Below are positions 8,354 through 18,452 of a DNA stretch of 64,000 bases, one piece after another (position 1 is the stretch's first letter; each line of letters opens with the position of its first letter). The position numbers were made by a program, and so were the translations under genes. Under the pieces are notes generated by a model. The model did no database searches, was not told where the DNA came from, and saw only the letters and a program-made list of their open reading frames with translations. Source of the DNA: RH-AL1 sp965198715 (GTDB lineage: Bacteria > Pseudomonadota > Alphaproteobacteria > Rhizobiales > Beijerinckiaceae); assembly GCA_965198715.1 (NCBI GenBank), contig CBDAPV010000001.1:1116001-1180000 (forward strand), written 5' to 3'.

Positions 8354-9435
8354 GCCGGTTCCGCCACTGGCGCCCACATCACATCGGCGACGCTGTCGGC
8401 GCCCGTGGCCAGCATAACGAGGCGGTCGAAGCCGAGCGCGATGCCGCATGCCTCGGGCATGATCGCCAGCGCGGCCAGAAAATCCTCGTCAAGCGCCAGC
8501 CGCTCGCCGTAGATGCGCTCGCGCTCATCTTCGGCTCGCACGAAGCGGCGGCGCTGCTCGGCGGCATCGGTCAGCTCGCCGAACGCGTTGGCGACCTCCA
8601 CGCCGCAGCAGTAGAGCTCGAAACGCTCGGCGAAGCGGGGATCGTCGGGGCAGAGGCGCGCCAGAGCGGCCTCGCTCGCGGGATAACGGGTGAGGAACGT
8701 CGGCCGCCCGATGCCGAGCCGCGGCTCGACATATGCCGAGAGCAGTTTGCTGAAGAGGTCGGACCAGGTGTCGTCGGCGGCGACCCGCATGTCACGGTCG
8801 CGGGCGGCGGCGGCGAGGCGGGCGAAGCCGTCGGGCGTCGACGGCAGCATGGCGGCGAGGTCGATCCCGGCGTGGTGGCGGAAAGCCTCGACCACGGGCA
8901 CGATCTCGGGAGCGAGATAGGGGTCGCACTCGCTGCCGCGGTGGCGCAGGCGATCGCTGCCGGCCATCGTCGCCGCGCTGCGGAGAAGAGCCGCCGCATC
9001 GCCGACGAGGGCCTCGAGCTCTCCGCCGGCGCGGTACCATTCCAGCATCAGGAACTCGGGATGGTGCAGCCGCCCGCGTTCGCGGTTGCGGTAGACCGGC
9101 GCGAGCGTGAACAGGCGCTCCACGCCAGCGGCGAGAAGCTTCTTGCAGGTCAGCTCGGGCGAGGTGTGAAGGGTTAGCGGTGTCGCGACGCCATCGGGCG
9201 CGACCGCCTGCGTGCGGAAGGCCGAGACGTGGGTTTCGTGCCCGGGCGACACTTGCAGCGCCGGCGTGTCGACCTCGATGAAGCCCTCGTCGAGGAAGTG
9301 GCGGCGGACCGCCTCCTTGATGCGTGCCCGCGACTTCAGCAAAGGAGCCCGCGCTGCGAAGACGTCCGGGCTCCACCATGGCTCCGGCCTCGTCGTGGCG
9401 GGGTTCGGAACAGCCCCCGGCGAAGGTCCATGCAT
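8350..9435 (-). CDS. epmA: EF-P--lysine ligase EpmA (GenX/PoxA)
   Basis: EpmA is a truncated class II lysyl-tRNA synthetase paralogue that attaches (R)-beta-lysine to EF-P instead of charging a tRNA. The 361-residue protein holds only the catalytic domain and lacks the N-terminal anticodon-binding domain. Motif 2 (YRNRERGRLHHPEFLMLEW, near residues 115-134) and motif 3 (ACGIALGFDRLVML, near 332-345) are clear. It forms an operon with epmB through a four-base overlap and is divergent from efp across 125 bases, so the whole modification module is in one place. Confidence 0.93.
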   Translation of the reverse strand: MHGPSPGAVPNPATTRPEPWWSPDVFAARAPLLKSRARIKEAVRRHFLDEGFIEVDTPALQVSPGHETHVSAFRTQAVAPDGVATPLTLHTSPELTCKKLLAAGVERLFTLAPVYRNRERGRLHHPEFLMLEWYRAGGELEALVGDAAALLRSAATMAGSDRLRHRGSECDPYLAPEIVPVVEAFRHHAGIDLAAMLPSTPDGFARLAAAARDRDMRVAADDTWSDLFSKLLSAYVEPRLGIGRPTFLTRYPASEAALARLCPDDPRFAERFELYCCGVEVANAFGELTDAAEQRRRFVRAEDERERIYGERLALDEDFLAALAIMPEACGIALGFDRLVMLATGADSVADVMWAPVAEPA

Positions 9436-9560
9436 CGTGATTTCGCTTGATCCGCGGCGCGCTCACCGGCTAGCGAAGGCCATCACGGCCGCGCGCAACA
9501 CGCTTCGGCCGCCTCACCCGTTACGCGCCTTCATCCGCGGCGCTTCTACAAGGACGCTCC

Positions 9561-10130
9561 GTGAAAGTCATCGCCAGTTCGATCCGCAAGGGCAACATCA
9601 TCGAGCGCGATGACGGCAACCTCTACGTCGTGCTCACCGCCGAGAGCTTTCATCCCGGAAAGGGCACGCCGACGACGCAGATCGACATGCGACGGCTGAG
9701 CGATGGGGTGAAGACCACCGACCGCTACAAGACCACCGAACAGGTCGAGCGCGCCTTCGTCGAGGATTCGAACTTCTCGTACCTCTACAAGGACGCCGAC
9801 GGCTACACCTTCATGAACCAGGAAAACTACGACCAGGTCATTGTGCCCGACGAGGTGCTCGGCGATCAGGCGGTCTACCTGCAAGAAGGCATGGTCTGCG
9901 TGCTCTCGATGTTCAACGAAGTCCCTGTCGGCATCTCTCTCCCTGCGCGCGTGACGCTGGAGATCGTCGAGACCGAACCTGCGATGAAGGGCCAGACGGC
10001 ATCCTCATCCTATAAGCCGGCAAAGCTATCGAACGGTGCCCGCATCATGGTGCCGCCTCATATCGCGACTGGCACCCGCGTTGTGGTTCAGACGGAAGAC
10101 GGATCCTATGTCGAACGCGCGAAGGACTGA
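9561..10130 (+). CDS. efp: Translation elongation factor P
   Basis: EF-P binds stalled ribosomes between the P and E sites and promotes peptide bonds in polyproline stretches. The 189-residue three-domain protein has the modification loop ESFHPGKGTPT, with Lys34 as the acceptor of beta-lysine, consistent with the adjacent EpmA and EpmB. The C-terminal domain ends with PPHIATGTRVVVQTEDGSY, the standard EF-P signature. Translation begins at GTG 9561 with AAGGAC about six bases upstream. Full length. Confidence 0.95.
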   Translation: MKVIASSIRKGNIIERDDGNLYVVLTAESFHPGKGTPTTQIDMRRLSDGVKTTDRYKTTEQVERAFVEDSNFSYLYKDADGYTFMNQENYDQVIVPDEVLGDQAVYLQEGMVCVLSMFNEVPVGISLPARVTLEIVETEPAMKGQTASSSYKPAKLSNGARIMVPPHIATGTRVVVQTEDGSYVERAKD

Positions 10131-10484
10131 GGCTAAAGCTTCAGCGCGTCCCGTCTACCTTGCCGTCAAGGGTGCGTAGCAACGCGCCCATGTCTCTGGG
10201 CATGTCGGCCGCGACGTCGTAGACTCGGACGAGGCCCCGGCCGATCAGGCCGGTGTCGGACATGCCGCGGCGGTAACCAGCAACACGCGGTGTTTCGAGA
10301 CGAGCCTCGCCCGTCTGGCGTGACGTATTCTGTTCCCGAAACCCAACCATCACCCGATCCCGAACCCACCGTATGGCATATGTCATGCACCCTATAGCTG
10401 CAGACAAATGCATGAAAAGACGGGATTGTTCCTGTCTTGACACGGCATTTGCACAGAATCGTCTTAAAGAATTCCGCTCGCAGC
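10131..10484. other. Intergenic stretch between efp and mutT
   Basis: No confident gene. A 40-codon minus-strand frame at 10141-10263 (starting MSDTGLIGRG) has no ribosome-binding site and no recognisable family. The part from about 10346 to 10480 is clearly richer in A+T than its surroundings, with a TTGACA hexamer at about 10437, but no matching -10 at standard spacing. It may hold leader or promoter elements or be decayed sequence. Confidence 0.35.
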
Positions 10485-10889
10485 TCAGCCGAGCAGATCG
10501 ACAATGGCCGGGATCAGGGGCGCGTCGGCAGGCGGCATCGCAAGGTCGCGCAGGGAGGCGGGGCGGATCCAGCGAAGCGCCTGGCCTTCCATGGGTTGCG
10601 GGATACCTTCCCAGCGCCGGCAGACGAACAGCGGCATCAAGAGATGCATGTCGGGATAGGCGTGGCTGGCGAAGGTGAGCGGCGCCAGGCAGGGCTCGGC
10701 GACCACGATGCCGAGCTCTTCGGAAAGTTCGCGGATCAGCGCCTCCTCCGGCCGCTCGCCCGGCTCGAGCTTGCCGCCCGGAAACTCCCACAAACCCGCA
10801 AGCGATCTGCCCTCCGGCCGTTGGCTCACCAGCACGCGACCATCGACGTCGACGAGTGCGACGGCGACGACGAGGAGGAGCTTGGACAA
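10485..10889 (-). CDS. mutT: 8-oxo-dGTP diphosphatase MutT (Nudix)
   Basis: MutT hydrolyses 8-oxo-dGTP to the monophosphate and prevents A:T to C:G transversions. The 134-residue protein has a perfect Nudix box GX5EX7REUXEEXGU beginning at GGKLEPGE near residue 38, and the substrate segment LAGLWEFPGG just before it. The likely start is TTG at 10889; the first ATG is much later. It stands alone, between efp and a divergently oriented MFS gene. In many alphaproteobacteria mutT lies next to argJ; that is not so here. Confidence 0.88.
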   Translation of the reverse strand: MSKLLLVVAVALVDVDGRVLVSQRPEGRSLAGLWEFPGGKLEPGERPEEALIRELSEELGIVVAEPCLAPLTFASHAYPDMHLLMPLFVCRRWEGIPQPMEGQALRWIRPASLRDLAMPPADAPLIPAIVDLLG

Positions 10890-11018
10890 AGGCGATATCC
10901 GGAGCAGGAACGAGATGTCCCGCGTATGTCATGGTCCCGGCGTTGAGGGGAGTCGCCGGCGCTTGACGGGTAGCTCGGTGATAGCCTTCTTGATCGCCTG
11001 GCAGGCAGGGAAGAGGGC

Positions 11019-12239
<1,221 letters not shown>

Positions 12240-12243
12240 CCTA

Positions 12244-12272
12244 GAGCAACGTCCACTTTTGCGGACTTGCTC
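12244..12272. repeat. Intergenic stem-loop
   Basis: GAGCAA(C)GTCC is followed after an eight-base loop by GGACTTGCTC, giving a ten-pair stem with one bulged C. It starts five bases after the stop of the MFS gene. There is no T tract, so it is not a standard intrinsic terminator. The shape resembles the dispersed intergenic palindromes common in Hyphomicrobiales. Whether it recurs in the genome cannot be seen from this window. Confidence 0.6.
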
Positions 12273-12408
12273 CAACTTCAAAAGCTTGGCGTCAATAGGC
12301 GCTTGAGTGTGGCGAAGCGAATCCGAAACACCGTCCGATGCTCTGAGAGGGCGCGCCGCGCGAGATGATGATAAGGCGGCTCGGCGCAACGAGAGGGACG
12401 ACGTCGAT

Positions 12409-13227
12409 TTGACCGGAGCGGGGACGGACCACACCAAGGTCGCGCTGATCGGCGGCCCCGCCGTGATCCTCGTGCGGCCGCAACTGGCGGTCAACATCGG
12501 GATGTGTGCCCGCGCCATGGCCAATTTCGGCCTCTCCGACCTTCGCCTGGTGGCGCCGCGCGACGGCTGGCCGCGCACCGACGAGCACGCCGAGACGGCG
12601 GTCGCCGCCGCCGCCGGAGCTTCCCACCTGCTCGAGTCGGCCAAGCTCTACCCCGACGTGCCCTCAGCCATCGCCGACCTCAACTTCGTCTGGGCCACCA
12701 CGGCGCGCGAGCGCGGCCAGCAGAAACGCATCTGCACGCCGGCCGAGGCGATGCCGGAGACCGCGGCGGCCCTGGCGGTCGGCGAGCGCCACGGCATTCT
12801 GTTCGGACCCGAGCGCACCGGCATGGACAACGACGAGATCGGCGCCGCCGACGCCATCATGACCTTCCCGGTCAACCCCGCCTACGGCTCGCTCAACCTT
12901 GCACAGGCGGTGCTGCTGGTCGGCTACGAGTGGCTGCAGGCTGCCGAGGGCGATGTCGGCCGCTTCGCCATGCGGGAGCGCTCGCCGCCGGCCTCGCGCG
13001 AGATGGTGCAGAGCTTTTTCGGCTTCCTCGAGCACGAGCTGGAGTGGCGCGGCTTCTTCCGTCCGGTGACCAAGATGCCGGTCATGAAGCGAAACCTGCG
13101 CAACATCTTTCACCGCATCGGCTTGACCGAGCAGGACGTGAACACGCTGCGCGGGCTGATGGTGCGGCTGATCGAGGGGCCGCGCGGCCCGAAGGCGGCG
13201 GAGGGCGACGCGCCCGAGGAGCGCTAG
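12409..13227 (+). CDS. trmJ: tRNA (cytidine/uridine-32-2'-O)-methyltransferase TrmJ-like (SPOUT)
   Basis: The protein (272 residues from TTG 12409) is a SpoU/TrmH-type SPOUT methyltransferase. Motif 1 is ILVRPQLAVNIGMCARAMANFGLSDLRLV, motif 2 is ILFGPERTGMDNDEI and motif 3 is AYGSLNLAQAVLLVGYEW, the set found in TrmJ, which 2'-O-methylates position 32 of several tRNAs. A C-terminal helical extension after about residue 190 is usual. The start is uncertain: TTG 12409 has GAGGGACG upstream, and a GTG at 12307 is also in frame. The gene stands alone before the rhamnose operon. Confidence 0.85.
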   Translation: MTGAGTDHTKVALIGGPAVILVRPQLAVNIGMCARAMANFGLSDLRLVAPRDGWPRTDEHAETAVAAAAGASHLLESAKLYPDVPSAIADLNFVWATTARERGQQKRICTPAEAMPETAAALAVGERHGILFGPERTGMDNDEIGAADAIMTFPVNPAYGSLNLAQAVLLVGYEWLQAAEGDVGRFAMRERSPPASREMVQSFFGFLEHELEWRGFFRPVTKMPVMKRNLRNIFHRIGLTEQDVNTLRGLMVRLIEGPRGPKAAEGDAPEER

Positions 13228-13528
13228 ATTCCGTTATCGATTTCAGCGAGCCGACGGGCTCCTGACGGTCCTGCTTTGCTCAGACGTCCATGGACGCTCG
13301 GTGCATCACGCTTGCGACGTTAAAGGCCCTGCCGGTGCATACCGATGCAAAGACGAAGTGAACTTCGATCCCGCTCCCACGGTCTGTCCATCCTCTTCAA
13401 CCTCCGGGTTCGTAAGCTCTATCTGCACGCGAGGCTCGCGCATGCGACAGAGCGGAAGATTTTCCGACGGAGCTTGACCATTGCTTTCAAAAGGGTTCGA
13501 AGGCGCTACCCTGTGTTAAGGACCTTGA
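13228..13528. other. Intergenic region upstream of the rhamnose operon
   Basis: No gene is visible. The stretch is less G+C-rich than its flanks in its last 100 bases, where the promoter of rfbA is expected, and TTGACC occurs at about 13475, but no -10 at normal spacing could be paired with it. The start codon of rfbA is preceded by AAGGACC. Confidence 0.35.
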
Positions 13529-14404
13529 ATGAAAGGCATCATCCTCGCCGGCGGCTCCGGCACGCGGCTCTACCCGCTGACCCTCGTGATCTCGAAGCAG
13601 CTGCTTCCTGTCTACGACAAGCCGATGATCTACTACCCGCTGGGCACGCTGATGATGGCGGGGATACGCGAGGTGCTCATCATCACCACGCCTCATGATC
13701 GGCCGCTCTTCGAGCAACTGCTGGGAACCGGGGAGGCTTTCGGCATCGAGATCTCCTACGCGGTGCAGCCGGCACCCAACGGCCTCGCCGAGGCCTTCCT
13801 CATCGGGCGCGCTTTCGTGGGTGACGACAACGTGGCTCTCGTGTTGGGCGACAACATCTTCTACGGCCACGGCCTGCCGGAGCTGTTCGACAGCGCCATG
13901 AAGCGCGTGACCGGCGCCAGCGTGTTCGGCTATACCGTCTCCGACCCCGAGCGCTACGGCGTCGTCGAGATGGATGGGGCGGGCAAGGCGATCTCCATCG
14001 AGGAGAAGCCATCCGAGCCGAAGTCCAACCTCGCCGTCACCGGTCTCTACTTCTATGACAATTCGGTGCTCGAGATCGCCGCCGCCCTGAAGCCGTCGCC
14101 GCGCGGGGAGCTCGAGATCACCGACGTCAACAAGGTCTACCTCGAGCGCGGCGACCTCCACGTCGAGATGATGGGCCGCGGCTTCGCCTGGCTCGACACC
14201 GGCACGCACGAGAGCCTGGCCGAGGCCGGACAGTTCGTCGAGATCCTCGAACGTCGCCAGGGGCTCAAGATCTCCTGCCTGGAAGAGATCGCCTACAACC
14301 AGGGCTTCATCGACCGCGAGGCCGTGCTGCGCAGCGCCGCGCGCTACGGCAAGTCGGGCTATGGCGCCTACCTCAAGCGCCAGATGGAGCTCGTCGCGCC
14401 ATGA
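13529..14404 (+). CDS. rfbA: Glucose-1-phosphate thymidylyltransferase RfbA
   Basis: RfbA (RmlA) makes dTDP-glucose from dTTP and glucose-1-phosphate, the first step to dTDP-L-rhamnose. The 291-residue protein begins MKGIILAGGSGTRLYPLT, the nucleotidyl-transferase signature, and has SKQLLPVYDKPMIYYPL and the metal-binding LGDNIFYGHG. Length matches the family (about 290). The stop overlaps the rfbC start (ATGA), so the operon is tightly coupled. Confidence 0.95.
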   Translation: MKGIILAGGSGTRLYPLTLVISKQLLPVYDKPMIYYPLGTLMMAGIREVLIITTPHDRPLFEQLLGTGEAFGIEISYAVQPAPNGLAEAFLIGRAFVGDDNVALVLGDNIFYGHGLPELFDSAMKRVTGASVFGYTVSDPERYGVVEMDGAGKAISIEEKPSEPKSNLAVTGLYFYDNSVLEIAAALKPSPRGELEITDVNKVYLERGDLHVEMMGRGFAWLDTGTHESLAEAGQFVEILERRQGLKISCLEEIAYNQGFIDREAVLRSAARYGKSGYGAYLKRQMELVAP

Positions 14405-14970
14405 CGCTGAGCGTCGAGCCCCTCTCCATTCCCGACGTGCTGCTGGTGACGCCGCGGCGCTTTGCCGACAGCCGCGGCTATTTCGTCGAGACCCACTCGC
14501 AACGCACCTTCGACCAGGCCGGGATCACGACGATGTTCCGGCAGGACAACCAGTCGCTGTCGACGCAGCGCGGCACCGTGCGCGGGCTGCACTTCCAGCT
14601 GGCGCCGACCCCGCAGACCAAGCTCGTGCGGGTGCTTGCCGGCTCGGTGTTCGACGTGGCGGTGGACCTGCGTCGCGGCAGCGCCACGTACGGGCGATGG
14701 TGCGGCGCGACGCTCACCGCCGCCGTCGGCGAGGAGCTGCTGATCCCGATCGGCTTCGCCCACGCCTTCTGCACGCTGGAGCCGGACACGATCGTCGCCT
14801 ATAAGGTCGACGGCTTCTACGACAAGGCGGCCGAGGGCGGCCTGCGCTGGGACGACCCCGACATCGGGATCGTATGGCCGGTGCCGGCGTCGGAGATCAA
14901 GGTATCGGAGAAGGACGCGGCGCTGCCCTTCATGAAGGATGCCGCCACACCCTTCGAATTCGGGAACTGA
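14401..14970 (+). CDS. rfbC: dTDP-4-dehydrorhamnose 3,5-epimerase RfbC
   Basis: RfbC (RmlC) epimerises C3 and C5 of dTDP-4-keto-6-deoxyglucose. The 189-residue cupin protein shows FRQDNQSLSTQRGTVRGLHFQ with the catalytic His in RGLHFQ (near residue 64), VDLRRGSATYGRW, and IGFAHAFCTLEP. Its ATG overlaps the rfbA stop by four bases. The rfbB gene follows after three bases. Confidence 0.94.
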   Translation: MTLSVEPLSIPDVLLVTPRRFADSRGYFVETHSQRTFDQAGITTMFRQDNQSLSTQRGTVRGLHFQLAPTPQTKLVRVLAGSVFDVAVDLRRGSATYGRWCGATLTAAVGEELLIPIGFAHAFCTLEPDTIVAYKVDGFYDKAAEGGLRWDDPDIGIVWPVPASEIKVSEKDAALPFMKDAATPFEFGN

Positions 14971-14973
14971 GCC

Positions 14974-16050
14974 ATGCGTTTCCTCGTGACCGGCGGCGCC
15001 GGCTTCATCGGCTCGGCCGTGGTGCGCCACCTCATCGCCGACACGCCGCATGAGGTCGTCAATCTCGACAAGCTGACCTACGCCGGCAACCTCGACAACC
15101 TCGCCGGCGTCGCCGACGATCCGCGCTACCGCTTCGAGCGGGCCGACATCTGCGACCCGTCCGCGATCCGCCGCATCTTCGAGGATCACAAGCCCGACGT
15201 CGTCATGCACCTCGCCGCCGAGAGCCACGTCGATCGCTCGATCGACGGCCCCGGCACCTTTCTCGAGACCAACGTCACCGGCACTTTCGTGCTGCTGGAG
15301 GCGGCGCGCCGGCACTGGGCGGCGCTGCAGAAGTTGGACGGCGGCGAGGCCATGGCGCGCTTTCGCTTCCACCACGTCTCGACCGACGAGGTGTTCGGCT
15401 CGCTCGGAGCGGAGGGGTTCTTCCACGAGGACAGCCCCTACCAGCCGAACTCGCCCTATTCCGCCACCAAGGCCGCGTCCGACCACCTGGCGCGCGCCTG
15501 GCATCACACCTACGGGCTGCCGACGGTGGCCTCGAACTGCTCCAACAACTACGGGCCCTACCACTTTCCCGAGAAGCTGATCCCGCTCGTCATCCTCAAC
15601 GCGCTCGAGGGCAAGCCGCTGCCGGTCTACGGCACCGGCGCCAACGTACGCGACTGGCTCTACGTCGAGGATCACGCCCGCGCCCTGGTCGAGATCGCCA
15701 CGCGCGGCGTGGTCGGCGAAAGCTACAACGTCGGCGGCTGGAACGAGCGGCGCAACATCGACGTGGTCGAGGCGATCTGCGACCTCGTCGACGAGATGGC
15801 ACCCTCGAACACGACTGGTGCGCGCCGAAAGCTGATCACCTTCGTGACCGACCGCCCCGGCCACGACGGGCGCTACGCCATCGACGCCGGCAAGATCAAG
15901 CGCGAGCTCGGCTGGGAGCCGCGAGAGACCTTCGAGAGCGGGCTGCGCAAGACGGTGCGCTGGTACCTCGACAATCCCGCTTGGTGGGGCCGCATCCGCT
16001 CCGGCGTCTACCGCGGCGAGCGGCTCGGCGCCGCGCGGGACGCTTCTTGA
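14974..16050 (+). CDS. rfbB: dTDP-glucose 4,6-dehydratase RfbB
   Basis: RfbB (RmlB) oxidises, dehydrates and reduces dTDP-glucose to dTDP-4-keto-6-deoxyglucose with bound NAD. The 358-residue extended SDR protein has the Rossmann motif VTGGAGFIGSAVVRHL at the N-terminus, HVSTDEVFGSLG with the catalytic Thr-Asp-Glu set near residue 132, and the YSATKAASDH motif with the Tyr/Lys pair near 164. Full length, with TNYGPYHFPEKLIP-like substrate residues preserved (NNYGPYHFPEKLIP). Confidence 0.95.
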   Translation: MRFLVTGGAGFIGSAVVRHLIADTPHEVVNLDKLTYAGNLDNLAGVADDPRYRFERADICDPSAIRRIFEDHKPDVVMHLAAESHVDRSIDGPGTFLETNVTGTFVLLEAARRHWAALQKLDGGEAMARFRFHHVSTDEVFGSLGAEGFFHEDSPYQPNSPYSATKAASDHLARAWHHTYGLPTVASNCSNNYGPYHFPEKLIPLVILNALEGKPLPVYGTGANVRDWLYVEDHARALVEIATRGVVGESYNVGGWNERRNIDVVEAICDLVDEMAPSNTTGARRKLITFVTDRPGHDGRYAIDAGKIKRELGWEPRETFESGLRKTVRWYLDNPAWWGRIRSGVYRGERLGAARDAS

Positions 16051-16976
16051 GCGCCCAAGAGACCAGGACCGACGGGCCGCTCCTGATCTTCGGCGCCGCC
16101 GGGCAGGTCGGGCGCGAGCTCGTCGCGCTCGCCGCCGCCCGCGGCGTGCCGGCCGCGGGCATCACCCGGGCCGATGCCGACATCGCCGATGCCGACGCCG
16201 TCGCCGCTCTGATCGCGCGGCACCGGCCGCGGCTGGTGGTCAATGCCGCCGCCTACACCGCCGTCGACAAGGCGGAAAGCGAGCCGGACGCGGCCGCGCA
16301 CGGCAACGTCGAGGGCCCGCGCGTGCTGGCCGCGGCCGCGGCGGCGGCAAGCGTGCCGATCCTCCACCTGTCCACGGACTACGTGTTCGACGGCAGCAAG
16401 CCCGGCGCCTACACCGAGGACGATCCGATCGCGCCGCTCGGCGTCTACGGCCGCACCAAGGCCGAGGGCGAGGCAGCGGTGCGCGGCGCCAACCCGCGCC
16501 ACGTGATCCTGCGCACCGCCTGGGTCTACGGCACTTACGGCAGCAACTTCCTCAAGACGATGATGCGGCTCGCCGCCGAGCGCGACCGGCTGCGGGTGGT
16601 CGCCGACCAGCACGGTTGCCCGACGGCCACGGCCGACATCGCCGAGGCCATCCTCGCCGTCGACGCCGCGCTCGCGCGCGATGCGTCGCTCTCCGGAACC
16701 TTCCATTTCGCCGGCACCGGCTCGACCTCGTGGCACGGCTTCGCCGCGGCGATCGTCGCGGCGCAGGCGGCGCACACCGGCAAGCGTCCGCCCGTCGACA
16801 CCATCGCCACCGCGGATTACCCGACCCCCGCCGCCCGTCCCGCCAATTCCGTGCTCGACTCGTCGCGCTTCGCCGCGACCTTTGCTTATCGGGCAAAGCC
16901 CTGGCAGGAGCGGATGGAGCAGGTCGTCGCGTCGTTGAGCGCCCCCGCCGTTACCGCGACCACCGTCACGGGTTGA
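16047..16976 (+). CDS. rfbD: dTDP-4-dehydrorhamnose reductase RfbD
   Basis: RfbD (RmlD) reduces dTDP-4-keto-L-rhamnose to dTDP-L-rhamnose. The protein (309 residues from TTG 16047) has LLIFGAAGQVGRELV as Rossmann motif, VVNAAAYTAVDKAE, STDYVFDG, and the YGRTKAEGE catalytic Tyr/Lys pair. I chose the TTG because it overlaps the rfbB stop as TTGA and the coding similarity begins soon after; the next ATG lies far inside the domain. It ends the four-gene operon rfbA-rfbC-rfbB-rfbD. Confidence 0.93.
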   Translation: MSAQETRTDGPLLIFGAAGQVGRELVALAAARGVPAAGITRADADIADADAVAALIARHRPRLVVNAAAYTAVDKAESEPDAAAHGNVEGPRVLAAAAAAASVPILHLSTDYVFDGSKPGAYTEDDPIAPLGVYGRTKAEGEAAVRGANPRHVILRTAWVYGTYGSNFLKTMMRLAAERDRLRVVADQHGCPTATADIAEAILAVDAALARDASLSGTFHFAGTGSTSWHGFAAAIVAAQAAHTGKRPPVDTIATADYPTPAARPANSVLDSSRFAATFAYRAKPWQERMEQVVASLSAPAVTATTVTG

Positions 16977-16997
16977 AAGGCGGAGGCCGTTGCGGTC

Positions 16998-17282
16998 TCA
17001 AAGTAAGGAAAAGGATGCCCGCTGCGCCGCAGTGTCGGCGGCCTGCGCGCGATCCGCATCGAGAGTGGCGGGCTTGCTGCCGATGCCCATCTGCGCGAGT
17101 TGCACGAGAAGCGCGTAGCACACTTTCTGCACTTCATTCCGCGTCATCTCGTGTCCGGCGAGACCTTTCTCGGCGAGGAGAAGCATCTTCTCGTGGATCG
17201 GACGCCGACCCACCTGCGGCGGTTCTTCGAAAATGAAGTCGATATCTTTCTTGCAGCTGCGAACAAGCTTCAGCATGTCCAT
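16998..17282 (-). CDS. Hypothetical helical protein
   Basis: The predicted 94-residue protein starts MDMLKLVRSCKKDIDFIFEE and looks helical and soluble, with a low-complexity Ala-rich tail. I do not recognise a family. Start is taken at ATG 17282, which has CGGAG a few bases upstream; upstream in-frame starts at 17318 and 17324 are possible. It is convergent with rfbD. The residue composition of the first 60 residues is protein-like, which is why I keep it. Confidence 0.5.
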   Translation of the reverse strand: MDMLKLVRSCKKDIDFIFEEPPQVGRRPIHEKMLLLAEKGLAGHEMTRNEVQKVCYALLVQLAQMGIGSKPATLDADRAQAADTAAQRASFSLL

Positions 17283-17514
17283 TGTCTCCGTCGATACAAT
17301 GCTTGCATCGGGACGCATCGGCAAAGCGACTGAAGTGCTACATTGAGCGCTTTAGGTACTAACGAGAAAGAAGTTCCCGTGCATGCGCTCTGTTAAGAGC
17401 TTCTGAACGAGTATACGCGGCGGCACGCACCGAACCGCGCCGCGAGCTGAGCGAGCGGGGCTAGCGCGCGGAAGCCGCGAGATGCCCCGCTCACATCGAT
17501 AGTCAGTCTCCTCC

Positions 17515-18390
17515 TCAAGTCGCCGGTGCGAGCTTGTCCTGCGTCCTGGTCGCGAAGTCGCCGGCGTCGTGGCGCTCGTGCAGCTGGGTCGAGGGCTCGC
17601 CGAAGGCGCGGTTGACCATGCGGCCGCGTCGCACCGCCGGCCGCTCGTAGATCGCCTCCGCCCAGCGCTGCAGGTTCTTGTATTCTGTCACCTGCAGGAA
17701 CTCGGCCGCGTCGTAGAGCCAGCCTTTGGCCATGCCGCCGTACCAGGGCCAGACCGCGATGTCGGCGATCGTATAATTGCTACCGGCGAGGTACTCGTGC
17801 TCGGCCAAGCGCTTGTCGAGGACGTCGAGCTGGCGCTTCGCCTCCATCGCGAAACGGTCGATGGCATATTCGATCTTGATGGGCGCGTAGGCGTAGAAGT
17901 GGCCGAAGCCGCCGCCGAGGTAGGGTGCGCTGCCCATCTGCCAGAACAGCCACGACAGGCATTCCGCGCGGCCGGCCGGCTCGTCCGGCAGGAACATGCC
18001 GAACTTTTCCGCGAGGTGCATCAGGATCGCGCCGGACTCGAAGATGCGGATCGGCGTCGCGCCGCTGCGGTCCACCATCGCCGGGATCTTGGAATTGGGG
18101 TTCACGCCGACGAAGCCGCTGCCGAACTGGTCGCCTTCGTTGATCCTGATCAGCCAGGCGTCGTACTCGGCGCCGGCGTGACCGGCCGCCAGCAGCTCCT
18201 CCAGCATGATCGTGACCTTCACGCCGTTGGGCGTCGCCAGCGAGTAGAGCTGCAGCGGATGACGCCCGACGGGCAGCTCCTTGTCGTGCGTCGGCCCCGA
18301 CACCGGACGGTTGATGTTGGCGAACCTGCCGCCGCTCGAAGCGGGCGGGCTCCAGACCTTCGGCGGCGTGTAGTCGGAGGTTTCGGTCAA
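17515..18390 (-). CDS. yghU: Glutathione-dependent disulfide-bond oxidoreductase (YghU-type GST)
   Basis: The 291-residue protein is a nu-class glutathione-S-transferase homologue like E. coli YghU (288 residues), which reduces disulfides and organic hydroperoxides with glutathione. It has the family's N-terminal extension TETSDYTPPKVW, the thioredoxin-like part LYSLATPNGVKVTIMLEE with the Thr-Pro-Asn site, NPNSKIPAMVDR, and the all-helical C-terminal part with YTIADIAVWPWYGG. The TTG start at 18390 has GAGGAG seven bases upstream. Monocistronic. Confidence 0.88.
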   Translation of the reverse strand: MTETSDYTPPKVWSPPASSGGRFANINRPVSGPTHDKELPVGRHPLQLYSLATPNGVKVTIMLEELLAAGHAGAEYDAWLIRINEGDQFGSGFVGVNPNSKIPAMVDRSGATPIRIFESGAILMHLAEKFGMFLPDEPAGRAECLSWLFWQMGSAPYLGGGFGHFYAYAPIKIEYAIDRFAMEAKRQLDVLDKRLAEHEYLAGSNYTIADIAVWPWYGGMAKGWLYDAAEFLQVTEYKNLQRWAEAIYERPAVRRGRMVNRAFGEPSTQLHERHDAGDFATRTQDKLAPAT

Positions 18391-18452
18391 GCGGATGCTC
18401 CTCGTGTCGCCGGGTCGTTCGTCGCGAGCGCGGCGGAACTCGGCGTGGCCGG

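Noticed and set aside
10141..10263. Small minus-strand gene of 40 codons downstream of efp
   Set aside because: No ribosome-binding site, no family resemblance; kept only as a remark in the intergenic entry.
17353..17380. EcfG-type general-stress promoter (GGAAC ... CGTT) on the minus strand
   Set aside because: Only eight bases separate the two elements; EcfG promoters need 16-17.
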